Shown: positions 46,110-56,202 of the stretch, one piece after another
Layout: every line of letters begins with the position of its first letter
How positions within the stretch are numbered: the first letter of the stretch is position 1
Source: JAPLJM01 sp963708515
GTDB lineage: Bacteria > Desulfobacterota > Syntrophia > Syntrophales > Fen-1087
Assembly: GCA_963708515.1 (NCBI GenBank)
Contig: CAVPSX010000021.1
Coordinates: 186,001 to 250,000 of the forward strand
Reading direction: 5' to 3'
DNA length: 64,000 bases
Position numbers and translations under genes: made by a program
Notes under the pieces: model-generated
The model's input: the letters and a program-made list of their open reading frames with translations, nothing else
Told to the model about the DNA's origin: nothing
Databases searched by the model: none

Positions 46110-47731
46110 TTTGATTTCTCCTGTGTTTTTCCTCGGATGAGGGCATCGGGGTTTCGCTCGAGATAATCGACGAGGCCGCTGATGGCCTTTGCAGCCCGGC
46201 TGATCTCCTGCAGGGCCTCCCGCAAATCCTGCTGCGCCTGCGCGTCCTTGCCGACCAGCGTGGCATCGGTACTCTTCAGGACGCGCTGAAGGTCTTCCAG
46301 CGTCTTCCTCACGTCAGGCAGGATTTCCCCTTCGGCACGCTTCACAAGCCCGTCGAGCCTTGCGAGCAGAGTCCTCAGGTCCTCGCCAATGGCATCGATA
46401 GGCATTTTTTCGATCTTGGCCAGGATGTTGTTTACCTTATTCTGAATATCCTGCAGGCCACTCGGCACCACCGGTAGCTCCTGTGGGGTCTTTGTCCAGT
46501 CAATCTTCGCTTTGGGAGCATTCGGAAACATATCAAAGGCCACATAGAGCTGTCCCGTTATGAGGCTCCCGCTGCGCAGTTGCGCTCTAAGTCCCCGGTT
46601 GACCAGGTCCTGCATGAAGCCACGACGCTCCTTTTGGCTTGAGATCCTTTCCTCGGCGGAAGACGGATCTTTCAGATGTGTCAGGAAACGGCGCTGGTAG
46701 ACGACGAAGTCCACGCGCGGATGAATCTCTTCCGTTTCCGGCTTGTATTCGAGACCAACGGCGGTAACCTCGCCCACCGGCAGCCCGAGGTAGGTGACGG
46801 GTGCACCGACAAGAAGTCCCCGCAGCGACTCGCCGGGATAGAGGACGTAGGGTGTAACAATCGTCTCGGGGTGAGCCATTGCCGTCTTCCTGTCGTTGTA
46901 GAGTGTAAAAACCGCTTTATCGGCGGCCGGCTTTACATCCGCAGCCGAGGTGAACGTTTCAAAGGCGATCCCGCCGATCAACATCGACAGTACCGACTGG
47001 GTACGCACGGAAAAACCTTCGGCCCCCATGGACACGTCGATTCCGCTCGCATGCCAGAAACGGGTCTGATCTGTGACGTATTTGTCGTAAGGCGCACGCA
47101 CGAAGACCTCGATTTTGACTGACCCGCCGTCCTCCGCGAGATCATAGCCGATCACCTGTCCCACGTTCAACTGCCGGTAATACAGGGGGGCGCCGCTCCC
47201 GATCGACCCGAGGCTGTTGGTCTGCAGCACAAACCGTCTGCCCGGCTGATCAAGGGTGATCGCCGGTGGCACATCGAGGCCGGTAAACTCTCGCCGTTCC
47301 CGCTTGGACTTTCCGGGTTCCAGCCCGATATAGTTGCCGGACAGCAGTGTACCGATGCCGGAGATTCCACTCAGGCTGGCGCGCGGTTGTTCGATCCAGA
47401 ATTTTGTGTCCTCGACGATCAAGCCCTTGGCGCTTTTGTCGATCTTCGCCGTCACCACAACTTTTGTGAAATCCTCCGAGAGTTTCATCGTCTTCACCAG
47501 ACCGATATGGACGTCCTTGTATCTGACAAAGGTCTTCCCGGCCTCTATGCCCGTGGCCTCCTTGAAGACGATGGTAATCGTCGGGCCTTCGCTCATTATC
47601 CGCTGGACCCAGATCCCGAGGGCCACCAGGACCGCCACGACAGGAATGATCCAGACCACGGAAAATCGCTTTCGCTTCTTCGGCACAGCGATGGCCTGCG
47701 GAACGTTATCGAGATCGTCATGGTCCGTCAT
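46106..47731 (-). CDS. pqiB: MCE-domain lipid transport protein PqiB
   Basis: A 541-residue inner-membrane-anchored periplasmic protein. One N-terminal helix (VVWIIPVVAVLVALGIWV) is followed by three MCE domains (TITIVFKEATGIEAGKTFVR; FVLQTNSLGSIGSGAPLYYR; the third near VYQRRFLTHL), and a C-terminal coiled coil (LQDIQNKVNNILAKIEKMP to the end). PqiB hexamers form a tube that carries lipids between membranes. The start overlaps the upstream pqiA-like gene by 14 bases, so translation is coupled. Confidence 0.93.
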   Translation of the reverse strand: MTDHDDLDNVPQAIAVPKKRKRFSVVWIIPVVAVLVALGIWVQRIMSEGPTITIVFKEATGIEAGKTFVRYKDVHIGLVKTMKLSEDFTKVVVTAKIDKSAKGLIVEDTKFWIEQPRASLSGISGIGTLLSGNYIGLEPGKSKRERREFTGLDVPPAITLDQPGRRFVLQTNSLGSIGSGAPLYYRQLNVGQVIGYDLAEDGGSVKIEVFVRAPYDKYVTDQTRFWHASGIDVSMGAEGFSVRTQSVLSMLIGGIAFETFTSAADVKPAADKAVFTLYNDRKTAMAHPETIVTPYVLYPGESLRGLLVGAPVTYLGLPVGEVTAVGLEYKPETEEIHPRVDFVVYQRRFLTHLKDPSSAEERISSQKERRGFMQDLVNRGLRAQLRSGSLITGQLYVAFDMFPNAPKAKIDWTKTPQELPVVPSGLQDIQNKVNNILAKIEKMPIDAIGEDLRTLLARLDGLVKRAEGEILPDVRKTLEDLQRVLKSTDATLVGKDAQAQQDLREALQEISRAAKAISGLVDYLERNPDALIRGKTQEKSK

Positions 47732-48362
47732 TTTTGTCCTCCTTGTTGTTGGAATCCCAGATCAGACGGGGGTCGAATGTTTCAGCCGCGATCATCGTCA
47801 GTACGACGACCGCCGCAAAAAACAGCACGCCGGCCCCCGGCTTGATCGACATGAGCGGCTTGAGTTGGATGAGGGCGACGGTGAAGGTGATGACAAAGAC
47901 GTCGAGCATCGACCATCGTCCCACGAACTTGACCAGCCGGTAGAGACGGGCCCGATCGTACCGATCCCCGCTCGAGCGGCGTTGAACGGCGACCAGCAGA
48001 TAGGCCAGGGCGGCGAGCTTGGCAAGCGGGATCATCACGCTCGCGATCAGCACAATCAGCGCCAGATGCCACGATCCGGTCATGTAGAGCAGGACGGTGC
48101 CGCTGATAATCGTGTCCACCTCGACGGATGTCACCGTGTTCGTGATCATCACGGGCATCAGGTTTGCCGGGATGTAGCAAACCGCGGCAGCGATGATGAG
48201 GGCCCAGGTCCGCTGGATCGCATTGTGCCGGCGAAGCACAAGCTCCTCGCCGCAGCGCGGGCAATACCCCGGCTCATGAACGTCGGCCGGCCGCGTCAGG
48301 AGGCCGCAGTCTTCGCATGACACCAATCCCAGCTTAATGCCTGTCATGGCGCCGGTGCTCAT
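47718..48362 (-). CDS. pqiA: PqiA-like membrane protein, second half
   Basis: A 214-residue protein with an N-terminal zinc ribbon (CEDCGLLTRP, CPRCGEELV) and four membrane helices (AAAVCYIPANLMPVMI, WHLALIVLIASVMIPLAKLA, MLDVFVITFTVALIQLKPL, VLFFAAVVVLTMIAAETF). E. coli PqiA is one protein with two such units; here each is a separate gene. It overlaps both neighbours, which supports one transport complex. Confidence 0.88.
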   Translation of the reverse strand: MSTGAMTGIKLGLVSCEDCGLLTRPADVHEPGYCPRCGEELVLRRHNAIQRTWALIIAAAVCYIPANLMPVMITNTVTSVEVDTIISGTVLLYMTGSWHLALIVLIASVMIPLAKLAALAYLLVAVQRRSSGDRYDRARLYRLVKFVGRWSMLDVFVITFTVALIQLKPLMSIKPGAGVLFFAAVVVLTMIAAETFDPRLIWDSNNKEDKNDGP

Positions 48363-49033
48363 GGTCCCGTCCTCCCCGGATAAAGTGAATCAGGGACTGC
48401 CGCCGATCGCATCATTTCCTCATCAGCCCACCTGATGCGTATCCACGCCTCATGCGCGTTGAAGCTGACCGTCATGGCAGCAATGAGAGAGATGAGCACG
48501 CCTGCGGCAAACATCCCGATACCGGGACTCACCGTTGCCAGATCGGCGATCTTTACCAGGGCAACCAGAATGCCGAGCAGCATCACCTCGACCATGGCCC
48601 AGGGCTGGTTAAACGCCAGCACCCGCATCAGCGTGCCGGCCCATGAGGGCGCCGGGGGTTGCCTCACGGCGAGAAGGACCGACAGCATGAAAGTGATATG
48701 AACCGCTGGTGCGACGATGATACAGAAGGCCACCAGCATGGCCGTGATTTCATGCCCCTGCATCCACATTTCCAGTACGCCGCCAAGAATGGTCGTGCTC
48801 GACTGGCGCCCAACGGCGGAAAGCCCCATGAGAGGCTCAACATTGGCGATGACAAAGACAACCGCCGCAGCAACCGTAAGGGCCAGTGTCCGATCCAGCG
48901 AACCGGGTTTGCTGGAGGCTGTCGTGCAGCCGCAGCGGGGACAACGCGCCCTGCCACCCGGCGGGAGTGCGGGGATGTGTTGCAACAGGTCGCAATCGGG
49001 GCACGCAATGATCTTTTCGATCAGAGATGACAT
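48359..49033 (-). CDS. pqiA: PqiA-like membrane protein, first half
   Basis: A 224-residue paralogue of the next gene: zinc ribbon CPDCDLLQHIPALP with CPRCG, then helices (LALTVAAAVVFVIANVEPLM, ITAMLVAFCIIVAPAVHITF, WAMVEVMLLGILVALVKIAD, MFAAGVLISLIAAMTVSFNA). The ATG at 49033 has GGGAG upstream; two earlier in-frame ATGs lack one. The following gene starts inside its stop (ATGA). First gene of the pqi unit, 114 bp after the efflux channel gene. Confidence 0.87.
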   Translation of the reverse strand: MSSLIEKIIACPDCDLLQHIPALPPGGRARCPRCGCTTASSKPGSLDRTLALTVAAAVVFVIANVEPLMGLSAVGRQSSTTILGGVLEMWMQGHEITAMLVAFCIIVAPAVHITFMLSVLLAVRQPPAPSWAGTLMRVLAFNQPWAMVEVMLLGILVALVKIADLATVSPGIGMFAAGVLISLIAAMTVSFNAHEAWIRIRWADEEMMRSAAVPDSLYPGRTGP

Positions 49034-49146
49034 TCGTTTTCTCCCGGCCTGCATCATAACTTCAGGCCATTTGAGAAAGCATCCGGTGACAGGGTTTTGC
49101 GAATGACCTCGCGAAATACGATATACGGGCCATGCGGCAACTGCCC

Positions 49147-50604
49147 TTAACGGCCCTCTGATTTTTCTGCGGCGCCCTCAGGCGGGGTTGCCGCTGCCGT
49201 CAGATTGTCCGCTTCGACGACCCATCCGCCGCCCATCGTCTTGTAAAGGTTGACCAAGGCCTGGAAAAGAACCCCCTGGGTCTGGGCGTACCCCAGTTCT
49301 GCGGAAAAGAGGCTCCGCTCGGCGTCGAGCACCTCGATGTAGCTCGTGTAGCCGTTTTCGTAACGAAGATTTGCGATGCGGGCGTATTCCTTCAAGGAAT
49401 CGACCTGACGCTTCTGCGCCTCCATCTGTTCGCGGGTGCGCTTCTGATCCGCCAGCGAGTCCTCCACCTCCCGGAATGCCGTCTGGATGACGGCCTGGTA
49501 GTTGAAAAGCGCCTGCTGCTGGATTGCTTCGGTTGCCCTCAACTGACCCGTGAGGGAGCCGCCCGTAAAGATCGGGGCTGCCAGGGCCCCGCCCCAGCTC
49601 CAGACCTGTGCAGGCCCTGTGAACAGGCTGGAGAGATCCGCACTGGCCCACCCGAAGAGGCCCGTGAGCGAGATGGTGGGGAAAAATTGCGCTTTCGCCA
49701 CACCGATCCGGGCGTTTGCGGCAACAAGGGCCTGTTCCGCCTGCCGGATATCGGGGCGTTTGGCCAGGAGATCGGAGGGAAGCCCCGCGGGCACCGCTGG
49801 CAGAACCAGCGCGTCCAGTCCCTTGCCCCGCGTGATCGGTCCCGGGTTTCTACCAATAAGGAGGCTCAGCGCGTTTTCCTGGAAGGCAATCTGCTTTTCG
49901 ATCTGCGGGATCGTGGCCAGGGCCTGCTCGTACTCGGACTTGACCTGGTTGAGTTCCAGCTCCGAGATAACCCCGCCCTCGTATCGGAGCTTGAAGAGCT
50001 TGTAGGAATCCTCCCGGACCTTTGCCGTGCGCCGTGTGACTTCGAGCTGCTTGTCAAGATCGCGCAGGTTGATGTAGCTGTTGGCAACGGCGCTGACCAG
50101 GGACAGGATGACGGCCTGCCGCGCTTCTTCGGTGCTGAGAAGATCGGCTTTCGACGCCTCCGTGGCCCTCCGGAGCTTCCCCCAGATGTCGATCTCCCAG
50201 CTTCCGGTGAAGTTGGCCCGGTAGCTGTCGGCCGGGTTCTTCAAAGCGGAAGACAAAAGCGGGGACATCCCCTCCTCGGAGACCCGATTCTGCCCGGCAA
50301 GGGCGTTTGCCCCGATCTGCGGAAAGAGGCCCGAGCGCCCCACCCAGTAGCGGCCCACGAACTCGTCGACACGGGCGGTGGCAATCCTCAGATCGTAGTT
50401 CTGCTTCAGGGCCGCGTCGATCAGCCCGTCGAGAACGGGATCATCGAATTGATGCCACCACGCCGTGTTGGCTGTTTCCTGCGCCTCATTTTGCTCGACG
50501 CGCCACGCCTGGGGGGCATCAATGGCCGGCCGCTTGTAGTCGGGGCCGAGGGCGCAGCCGACCAAAAGCATCGCAACTACCAGGGAGAGGATCGCTTTAT
50601 TCAT
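49147..50604 (-). CDS. RND-type outer-membrane channel lipoprotein (NodT/OprM family)
   Basis: A 485-residue TolC-like channel subunit. The signal ends in the lipobox VGC, followed by ALGPDYKRPAIDAPQAW; the two helical repeat halves contain LDGLIDAALKQNYDLRIATARV and RPDIRQAEQALVAANARIGV, and the C-terminal half has RYENGYTSYIEVLDAERSLF. ATG 50604 is chosen because AAAGGAGGGGG precedes it; it overlaps the end of the pump gene by eight bases. With the next two genes it forms a complete tripartite efflux system. Confidence 0.94.
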   Translation of the reverse strand: MNKAILSLVVAMLLVGCALGPDYKRPAIDAPQAWRVEQNEAQETANTAWWHQFDDPVLDGLIDAALKQNYDLRIATARVDEFVGRYWVGRSGLFPQIGANALAGQNRVSEEGMSPLLSSALKNPADSYRANFTGSWEIDIWGKLRRATEASKADLLSTEEARQAVILSLVSAVANSYINLRDLDKQLEVTRRTAKVREDSYKLFKLRYEGGVISELELNQVKSEYEQALATIPQIEKQIAFQENALSLLIGRNPGPITRGKGLDALVLPAVPAGLPSDLLAKRPDIRQAEQALVAANARIGVAKAQFFPTISLTGLFGWASADLSSLFTGPAQVWSWGGALAAPIFTGGSLTGQLRATEAIQQQALFNYQAVIQTAFREVEDSLADQKRTREQMEAQKRQVDSLKEYARIANLRYENGYTSYIEVLDAERSLFSAELGYAQTQGVLFQALVNLYKTMGGGWVVEADNLTAAATPPEGAAEKSEGR

Positions 50605-53600
50605 GGCCTGCCCCCTCCTTTTCAATTCGCTCAATGACTCCATGCCCGCCCGGCTTCTCTTTGTGTACCAACCTCTCCATCACGTAGAATGTGACGGGGA
50701 TGAGGAAGATGGCGATGAAGCTGGCCGCCAGCATCCCGCCGATGACGGTCATGCCCATGACCCGCCGCGAGATGGCCCCGGCTCCCGTTGCAAGGGCAAG
50801 GGGCACGCAGCCCAGGATGAAGGCAAAGGACGTCATGAGGATCGGCCGCAGTCTGAGTTTTGCTCCTGTCAGGGCCGCCTCCAGGACGGGTTTGCCCTTG
50901 TCGTATTCCATCTTGGCGAATTCGACGATGAGGATCGCGTTTTTCGCCGCCAGACCGATGAGCATGACGAGGCCGATCTGTGCATAGACGTTGTTCTCGT
51001 ACCGTAACAGCCACAGGGCGCCGAAGGCCCCCATGACGGCGATCGGCGTCCCGAGGAGCACGCTGAAGGGAAGCGACCAGCTTTCGTACTGGGCTGCCAG
51101 GATCAAAAAGACGCACAGCAGCGAGAACCCGAAGATGGCGGCGGGCGACACCCCCTCCTGGGCCTTCTTCTCCTGGAAGCTCATGCCCATGTAGTCATAG
51201 CCCATCTCGCTGGGCATCGTTTCGGCAAAGACCTGCTCGAGGGCTTCCATGGCCTGGGCCGAGCTGTAGCCCTGCGCCGCCGATGCGTTGATCTGGGCAG
51301 CGCGGTACAGGTTATAGCGCATGGTGAACTCGGGCCCTGATGTGGCTTGCACCCGGGTGACGGCCGAGAGGGGAACCATCTCGCCCGAGCCGTTCCGCAC
51401 GTGGAACTGCCCGAGATATTTCGCATTGGTCCTGTACTCGCCCTCGGCCTGGACATAGATCTGCCACTGGCGGCCGAACCGGTTGAAGTAGTTCACGAAA
51501 GCGCCGCCCATGAAGCACTGGAGGGTCTTGTAGACGTCCGAGAGGGCCACCCCCTGCTTGAGCACCTTGTCGCGATCCACCCCTACAAACACCTGGGGCA
51601 CCGTGGGACGGAAGGTCGAGCTGACGCCGGCCAGCTCGGGCCGCTTGCGGGCCGCATCGAGGAATTTATTGGTCTGCTCGGCAAGGAACGCAAGGTCCTT
51701 TCCGGCCCGGTCCTCGAGGATGAACGTGGCGCCTCCCGAGGTTCCGATGCCGGGGATGGCCGGCGGCGGGAAGGAGAAGGCGATGGCCTCCGTCAATCCG
51801 CTCAGTTCCCGGTTCAGGTTGGCCTTGATGGCCTCGTACTGCTCCTCCGGCTTTTTCCTGGCGGCCCAGTCCTCGAGCGTGATGAAGAAGAAGGAGCTGT
51901 ATGTGTTTGCAACGCCGCTCAACATGCTGTAGCCGATGACGCTGGTGCAGTATTTCACGCCCGGCGTCTTCTGGATGATCTCTTCGGCCTTCCTGGTCGC
52001 GGCGTCGGTCCTCTGCAGCGATGCCGCGTCGGGAAGCTGAAGCCCCGCGTAGACGTACCCCTGGTCCTCGTCCGGGAGGAAGGAGGCCGGCAGGAGCTTC
52101 CCGAAGAAGCCCGCCAGGATCGCGGTTCCCAGAAGGAAGAGGAGGCTCAACTTGCTCTTGCGGATGAGATGGTCGCACCAGTTCACGTACCCGTCCGTCG
52201 ACCGGCCGAAAATGCGGTTGAAGCCGTCGTAGAATTTCTGCAGCGGTCCCCAGGCTTTCGTTTTCGGTCGCAGCAGGAGGGCCGACAGGGCCGGCGAGAG
52301 CGAGAGCGCGTTGAAGGCCGAGATGATGACAGAGACGGCGATCGTCACGGCGAACTGCTGGTAGAGGCGTCCCGTGATACCCGGAATAAAAGCCGTGGGG
52401 ACAAAGACGGCCGCCAGGATGACGGCGATGGCGATGACGGGTCCCGATACTTCCTCCATGGCCTTGAGGGTCGCGTCCTTCGGGCTCATCCCTTTTTCGA
52501 TGTGGTGTTCCACGGCCTCAACAACGACGATGGCGTCGTCGACGACAAGCCCGATGGCCAGGACCAGTCCGAAGAGCGAGAGCGTGTTGATGGAAAACCC
52601 GAAGATCGGGAAGAGCATGAAGGTGCCCACCAGCGAGACGGGCACGGCCAGAAGGGGGATCAGTGTTGCCCGCCAGCCCTGCAGGAAGATGAAAACGACG
52701 ATGATGACGAGGATCAGGGCCTCGAAGAGGGTTTTTACGATCTCCTTGATGCCTTCCGTGACGGCAAGCGTTGTGTCGAGGGCAACGACGTAGTCCAGAT
52801 CAGCGGGGAATCGTTGCTTGAGTTGCGCCATGAGTTTCTTGGCGCCGGCGGCGGCCTCGATGGCGTTCGATCCCGGCATCTGGTACAGGGCGATGACGGC
52901 CGCGGGCTTGCCGTTGAGACGTCCGATCATGTTGTACGACTGGGCTCCCAGCTCGATGCTTCCCACGTCCTTGAGGCGGACGAACGATCCGTCCGGGTTT
53001 GACCGGATCACGATGTTTCCGAACTCCTGTTCGTTCTCGAGGCGGCCCTGGGAGCGAACGGCATAGGTGAATTCCTGGCCCGTCGGCACGGGCTCGCCGC
53101 CGATCTGGCCGGCGGGGTTCACGGCGTTTTGCTGCTGGACGGCGGTGACGATCTCGGGGATGGTGATCCCCAGCGAGGCGAGCCGGTCTGGCCTCACCCA
53201 GAGGCGCATGGCGTACTGGCCGGCTCCGAAAACGGTGACGCTCGCGATTCCGGGAACGCGGGTCATCTGGTCGTTGATGTTGATGTAGCTGTAGTTGGCC
53301 AGGAAGACGTTGTCGTAGGTCCCGTTGGGGGAAAAGAGGGCGAACATGATCAGCGGCGCCGACGTCGATTTCTGCACCGTGACGCCCTGGTTGATCACGT
53401 CGGCGGGCAGCTGCGAGTTGGCCTGATTGCTCCGCATCTGGGCGAGGATCTGGTCGGTGCTGGGGTCCGTTTTGATGTCGAAGTTCACCGTCAGGGACAT
53501 CTTGCCGTCGTTGGAGTTGAGCGAGTACATGTAGTTCATGTTGTCCACGCCCGACATCTGCTGCTCGATGGGCGTGGCCACCGACTGCTCCACCGTCAGC

Positions 53601-53761
53601 GCGTCGGCTCCGGGGTAGGTGCCGGTGACCTTCATTTCCGGCGGTACGATGTTGGGGAACTGGGCCGTGGGCAGGCCCGACATGGCCACGATGCCGACGA
53701 TGACCATGAGGATGGAGATGACCATGGCCACGATGGGGCGGTTGATGAAGAATTTCGACAT
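50597..53761 (-). CDS. RND multidrug efflux pump, inner-membrane subunit (HAE-1, AcrB-like)
   Basis: A 1054-residue proton-driven pump. The start SKFFINRPIVAMVISILMV is the family's N-terminus; the first periplasmic porter region contains GVDNMNYMYSLNSNDGKMS. TM4 holds the two Asp of the proton relay in AIGLVVDDAIVVVEAVEHH, and TM10 the matching Lys region GLAAKNAILIVEFAK. Complete length. It sits 6 bp downstream of the adaptor stop. Substrates cannot be read from sequence. Confidence 0.96.
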   Translation of the reverse strand: MSKFFINRPIVAMVISILMVIVGIVAMSGLPTAQFPNIVPPEMKVTGTYPGADALTVEQSVATPIEQQMSGVDNMNYMYSLNSNDGKMSLTVNFDIKTDPSTDQILAQMRSNQANSQLPADVINQGVTVQKSTSAPLIMFALFSPNGTYDNVFLANYSYININDQMTRVPGIASVTVFGAGQYAMRLWVRPDRLASLGITIPEIVTAVQQQNAVNPAGQIGGEPVPTGQEFTYAVRSQGRLENEQEFGNIVIRSNPDGSFVRLKDVGSIELGAQSYNMIGRLNGKPAAVIALYQMPGSNAIEAAAGAKKLMAQLKQRFPADLDYVVALDTTLAVTEGIKEIVKTLFEALILVIIVVFIFLQGWRATLIPLLAVPVSLVGTFMLFPIFGFSINTLSLFGLVLAIGLVVDDAIVVVEAVEHHIEKGMSPKDATLKAMEEVSGPVIAIAVILAAVFVPTAFIPGITGRLYQQFAVTIAVSVIISAFNALSLSPALSALLLRPKTKAWGPLQKFYDGFNRIFGRSTDGYVNWCDHLIRKSKLSLLFLLGTAILAGFFGKLLPASFLPDEDQGYVYAGLQLPDAASLQRTDAATRKAEEIIQKTPGVKYCTSVIGYSMLSGVANTYSSFFFITLEDWAARKKPEEQYEAIKANLNRELSGLTEAIAFSFPPPAIPGIGTSGGATFILEDRAGKDLAFLAEQTNKFLDAARKRPELAGVSSTFRPTVPQVFVGVDRDKVLKQGVALSDVYKTLQCFMGGAFVNYFNRFGRQWQIYVQAEGEYRTNAKYLGQFHVRNGSGEMVPLSAVTRVQATSGPEFTMRYNLYRAAQINASAAQGYSSAQAMEALEQVFAETMPSEMGYDYMGMSFQEKKAQEGVSPAAIFGFSLLCVFLILAAQYESWSLPFSVLLGTPIAVMGAFGALWLLRYENNVYAQIGLVMLIGLAAKNAILIVEFAKMEYDKGKPVLEAALTGAKLRLRPILMTSFAFILGCVPLALATGAGAISRRVMGMTVIGGMLAASFIAIFLIPVTFYVMERLVHKEKPGGHGVIERIEKEGAGHE

Positions 53762-53767
53762 ATCGGC

Positions 53768-55045
53768 TTACCTCTTCTCGGCCCTGGCCGGCTCGGCGGA
53801 TTTCTGGGGGGCGGGGGCCTTCTCTTCTGCTTTCGCTTCAGGTTTGGCCGCAGGCTTCGCTTCGGGCTTTGCCGGCGCCTCCGCAAGCGCCTTCGGCGTC
53901 ACCGGCATGCCCGGGCGGACCTTCTGGATCCCCTCGACGATGACCCGCTCGCCGGGTTTGAGGCCCTCGAGGATGATCCAGAGGTTGCCGACGCGCTCGG
54001 CGGGCGTTACAGGCCGGATGTCCACCTTGCTGTCTGCCCCCACCACGGCCACCATGTATTTTCCCTGGACTTCAGACACGGACCGCTGGGGTACGAGAAG
54101 GGCATCCTTCCTGACCGATGTTGCAACCCGAATCTTTCCGTACTGGCCGGGCCGCAGGAAATTACCCGGGTTGGGGAAGACCACTGCCACTTTCATGGTC
54201 CCCGTCTTCACATCGATCTGGCGGTCGGCGAAGCCGAAGCTTCCCCGATGAGGGTAACTGCTTCCTTCAGCAAGGATGAGTTCGCCCTCTATTTTCTCTC
54301 TCGATGAGGTTGAACGCTGCGCAGCCTGGATGTATTCCTGCTCGCTCACCTGCATGTAGGCCTTGATCGGGTCTACCGTCGAGACCGTCGTCAGCTCTTC
54401 CATTCCCCCCGGCCCCACGAGGTTTCCGATCTGGGCCTTGGCAAGGCCGGCGATGCCGTCCACGGGCGAGGTGATCTGCGTGAAAGCCAGATCGAGCTGG
54501 GCCTTGTCAACGGCAGCCTGGGCGGAGATCACCGCCGCGCGGGCAGACTGTTCCGTGCCGATGGAGTCGTCGAGGTCCTTTTTGCTGACGGCGTTCTGCT
54601 CTGCCAGTGGTTTGACGCGGGCCAGGTTCGCCTTGGCCTGTGTCCACCGCGCCTGCTGGGCTTCCAACTGACCCTTCGCCTGCTCCAGGGCCGCCTGGAA
54701 GGTGCGCGGGTCGATCTCGAAGAGGATCTGACCCCTCTTCACGAGATCGCCTTCGCGGTAGTTCTGCTTGATGAGATAGCCCTGGACCTGGGCCCGGATG
54801 GTGGCGTTCACCATCCCGTCTAGAGTTCCGATCCATTCATGGTAGACGGGAACATCCCTCTGGATGACGGTCGTCACCTCCACGGTCGGCGGCGGAGGGG
54901 CCTGCTGTGGCTCTTTTGAGCAACCGCCCGCCGTGAAAATGAACAGGATGACAAGCAATAGAATAACTGCCGCCCGGTGCAATACCACCCGGGGAATAAT
55001 CCACGGCAGGAAATTCTTGCGACGCCGTGCCAATATGATCTCCAT
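53768..55045 (-). CDS. RND efflux periplasmic adaptor (membrane fusion protein)
   Basis: A 425-residue adaptor. A long basic start, a hydrophobic stretch and the lipobox-like AGGC suggest a lipoprotein. Order: beta-barrel/lipoyl strands (GYLIKQNYREGDLVKRGQIL), a helical hairpin (ALEQAKGQLEAQQARWTQAK), the second lipoyl half (LAFTQITSPVDGIAGLAKAQ) and the barrel. The last 50 residues are a low-complexity Ala/Lys/Pro/Glu tail (KPEAKPAAKPEAKAEEKAP) that is unusual and may be disordered. First gene of the efflux operon. Confidence 0.93.
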   Translation of the reverse strand: MEIILARRRKNFLPWIIPRVVLHRAAVILLLVILFIFTAGGCSKEPQQAPPPPTVEVTTVIQRDVPVYHEWIGTLDGMVNATIRAQVQGYLIKQNYREGDLVKRGQILFEIDPRTFQAALEQAKGQLEAQQARWTQAKANLARVKPLAEQNAVSKKDLDDSIGTEQSARAAVISAQAAVDKAQLDLAFTQITSPVDGIAGLAKAQIGNLVGPGGMEELTTVSTVDPIKAYMQVSEQEYIQAAQRSTSSREKIEGELILAEGSSYPHRGSFGFADRQIDVKTGTMKVAVVFPNPGNFLRPGQYGKIRVATSVRKDALLVPQRSVSEVQGKYMVAVVGADSKVDIRPVTPAERVGNLWIILEGLKPGERVIVEGIQKVRPGMPVTPKALAEAPAKPEAKPAAKPEAKAEEKAPAPQKSAEPARAEKR

Positions 55046-55152
55046 GACTGACCCCTTTCACAATAATGTCACGAATTTTTATAGGTTTATTGCTGAGCTG
55101 TCCACATTTTTTTACCGGTGGAAAAAGAGCATCCAAAGCAGCGTTTCCCTCT

Positions 55153-56151
55153 CTACATAACTTTTCCCGTAAAATGGACGACACGGACGACCGCCATCGT
55201 CAGCGGTATCGCCAGGATGGCCCCCACAGGCCCCAGCACCCAGGTCCAGCCAATCACCCCCACAATAATGAGAATCAACGATATGTCGAGACCCTTCTTC
55301 ATGAACTTCGGCTTGATGACATTGTCAAAGATGATATTGACAAACCACCAGCCGACAAGAACATAAAGGGCCTGTATCCAACCGCTGTCGAGCAGGGCAA
55401 TTAACAAAGGCGGGATGAGGGCGAAGAAAAATCCGACGGCGGGGATGAAATTGCAGAAGAAGAAAAACACGCCGAAGGTAACGGCATAGTCGACCCCGAG
55501 CGCCAAGAGCACGACTGTATTGATCACCGCCTGTACGAGGCCGGCAATGCCCGTGATGGCAACGTATTTCCTGGTATCCAGGTTGATATCCTCGAATCGG
55601 TGCATGAAAGACCCCTCGGGATACTCCCCGGCGATGAGCTTTTGCTGCACTGTCACTAATTCAATCAACATGAAAATCGTGACGATGAGAAGAAGCAGCC
55701 CGTTACCCATCGTACCGGCCACGGTGCCCAGGATGCCGGCGGCAAGTTCGATGATGCGTTTGGGGGGAATTGCGTCGAGGGGGACCAGTTTCGCGGCATC
55801 GAACCCTCTTGCCGTCAGGGAAGCCGCGATACTGTCGCGAAGACCGGCCAGTTTTTCCTGGTAAACGGGAAGTTTATGGATCAGGTCTGCAATCGACGCT
55901 CCCAACACAGAAAGAATCGCAGATCCCACGATGATGACAATGAGGATGGCTATAAGCACAGAGAGGCCCGGCTTGACCCCTTTTCGGATCAACCAGGCAG
56001 GGAAGGGGATCACGCTCTGGGCCAGAAGAAAGGCCAGCAGGATGATGTTCAGGACCGGTGCAGCGGCCTTCATTCCGGCCAGGACGACGACGGCGCAGGC
56101 CCCTCCCATCAATATGCGAAGCAGCGGTGAAATGGGCATTCCGTTTGTCAT
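55153..56151 (-). CDS. AI-2E family (PerM/TqsA-like) membrane permease
   Basis: A 332-residue membrane protein with about seven or eight helices (AVVVLAGMKAAAPVLNIILL, GLSVLIAILIVIIVGSAIL, PALGVDYAVTFGVFFFFCNF region, LILIIVGVIGWTWVLGPVG). IPAVGFFFALIPPLLIAL and the final GPVGAILAIPLTMAV are the family signature. Members include TqsA, proposed to export AI-2, and sodium/proton antiporters, so substrate is open. GGGAGC precedes the start. It lies 51 bp after the second AspT-like gene and may be its operon partner. Confidence 0.9.
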   Translation of the reverse strand: MTNGMPISPLLRILMGGACAVVVLAGMKAAAPVLNIILLAFLLAQSVIPFPAWLIRKGVKPGLSVLIAILIVIIVGSAILSVLGASIADLIHKLPVYQEKLAGLRDSIAASLTARGFDAAKLVPLDAIPPKRIIELAAGILGTVAGTMGNGLLLLIVTIFMLIELVTVQQKLIAGEYPEGSFMHRFEDINLDTRKYVAITGIAGLVQAVINTVVLLALGVDYAVTFGVFFFFCNFIPAVGFFFALIPPLLIALLDSGWIQALYVLVGWWFVNIIFDNVIKPKFMKKGLDISLILIIVGVIGWTWVLGPVGAILAIPLTMAVVRVVHFTGKVM

Positions 56152-56202
56152 AGAAAGCTCCCTTATCGAGGTCCTTCACCAAGCCTGATTATTATTACCC
56201 CC

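Noticed and set aside
51347..54307. Two long plus-strand frames (551 and 392 residues) across the RND genes
   Set aside because: Antisense shadows of the pump and adaptor; composition is charged low-complexity without domains.
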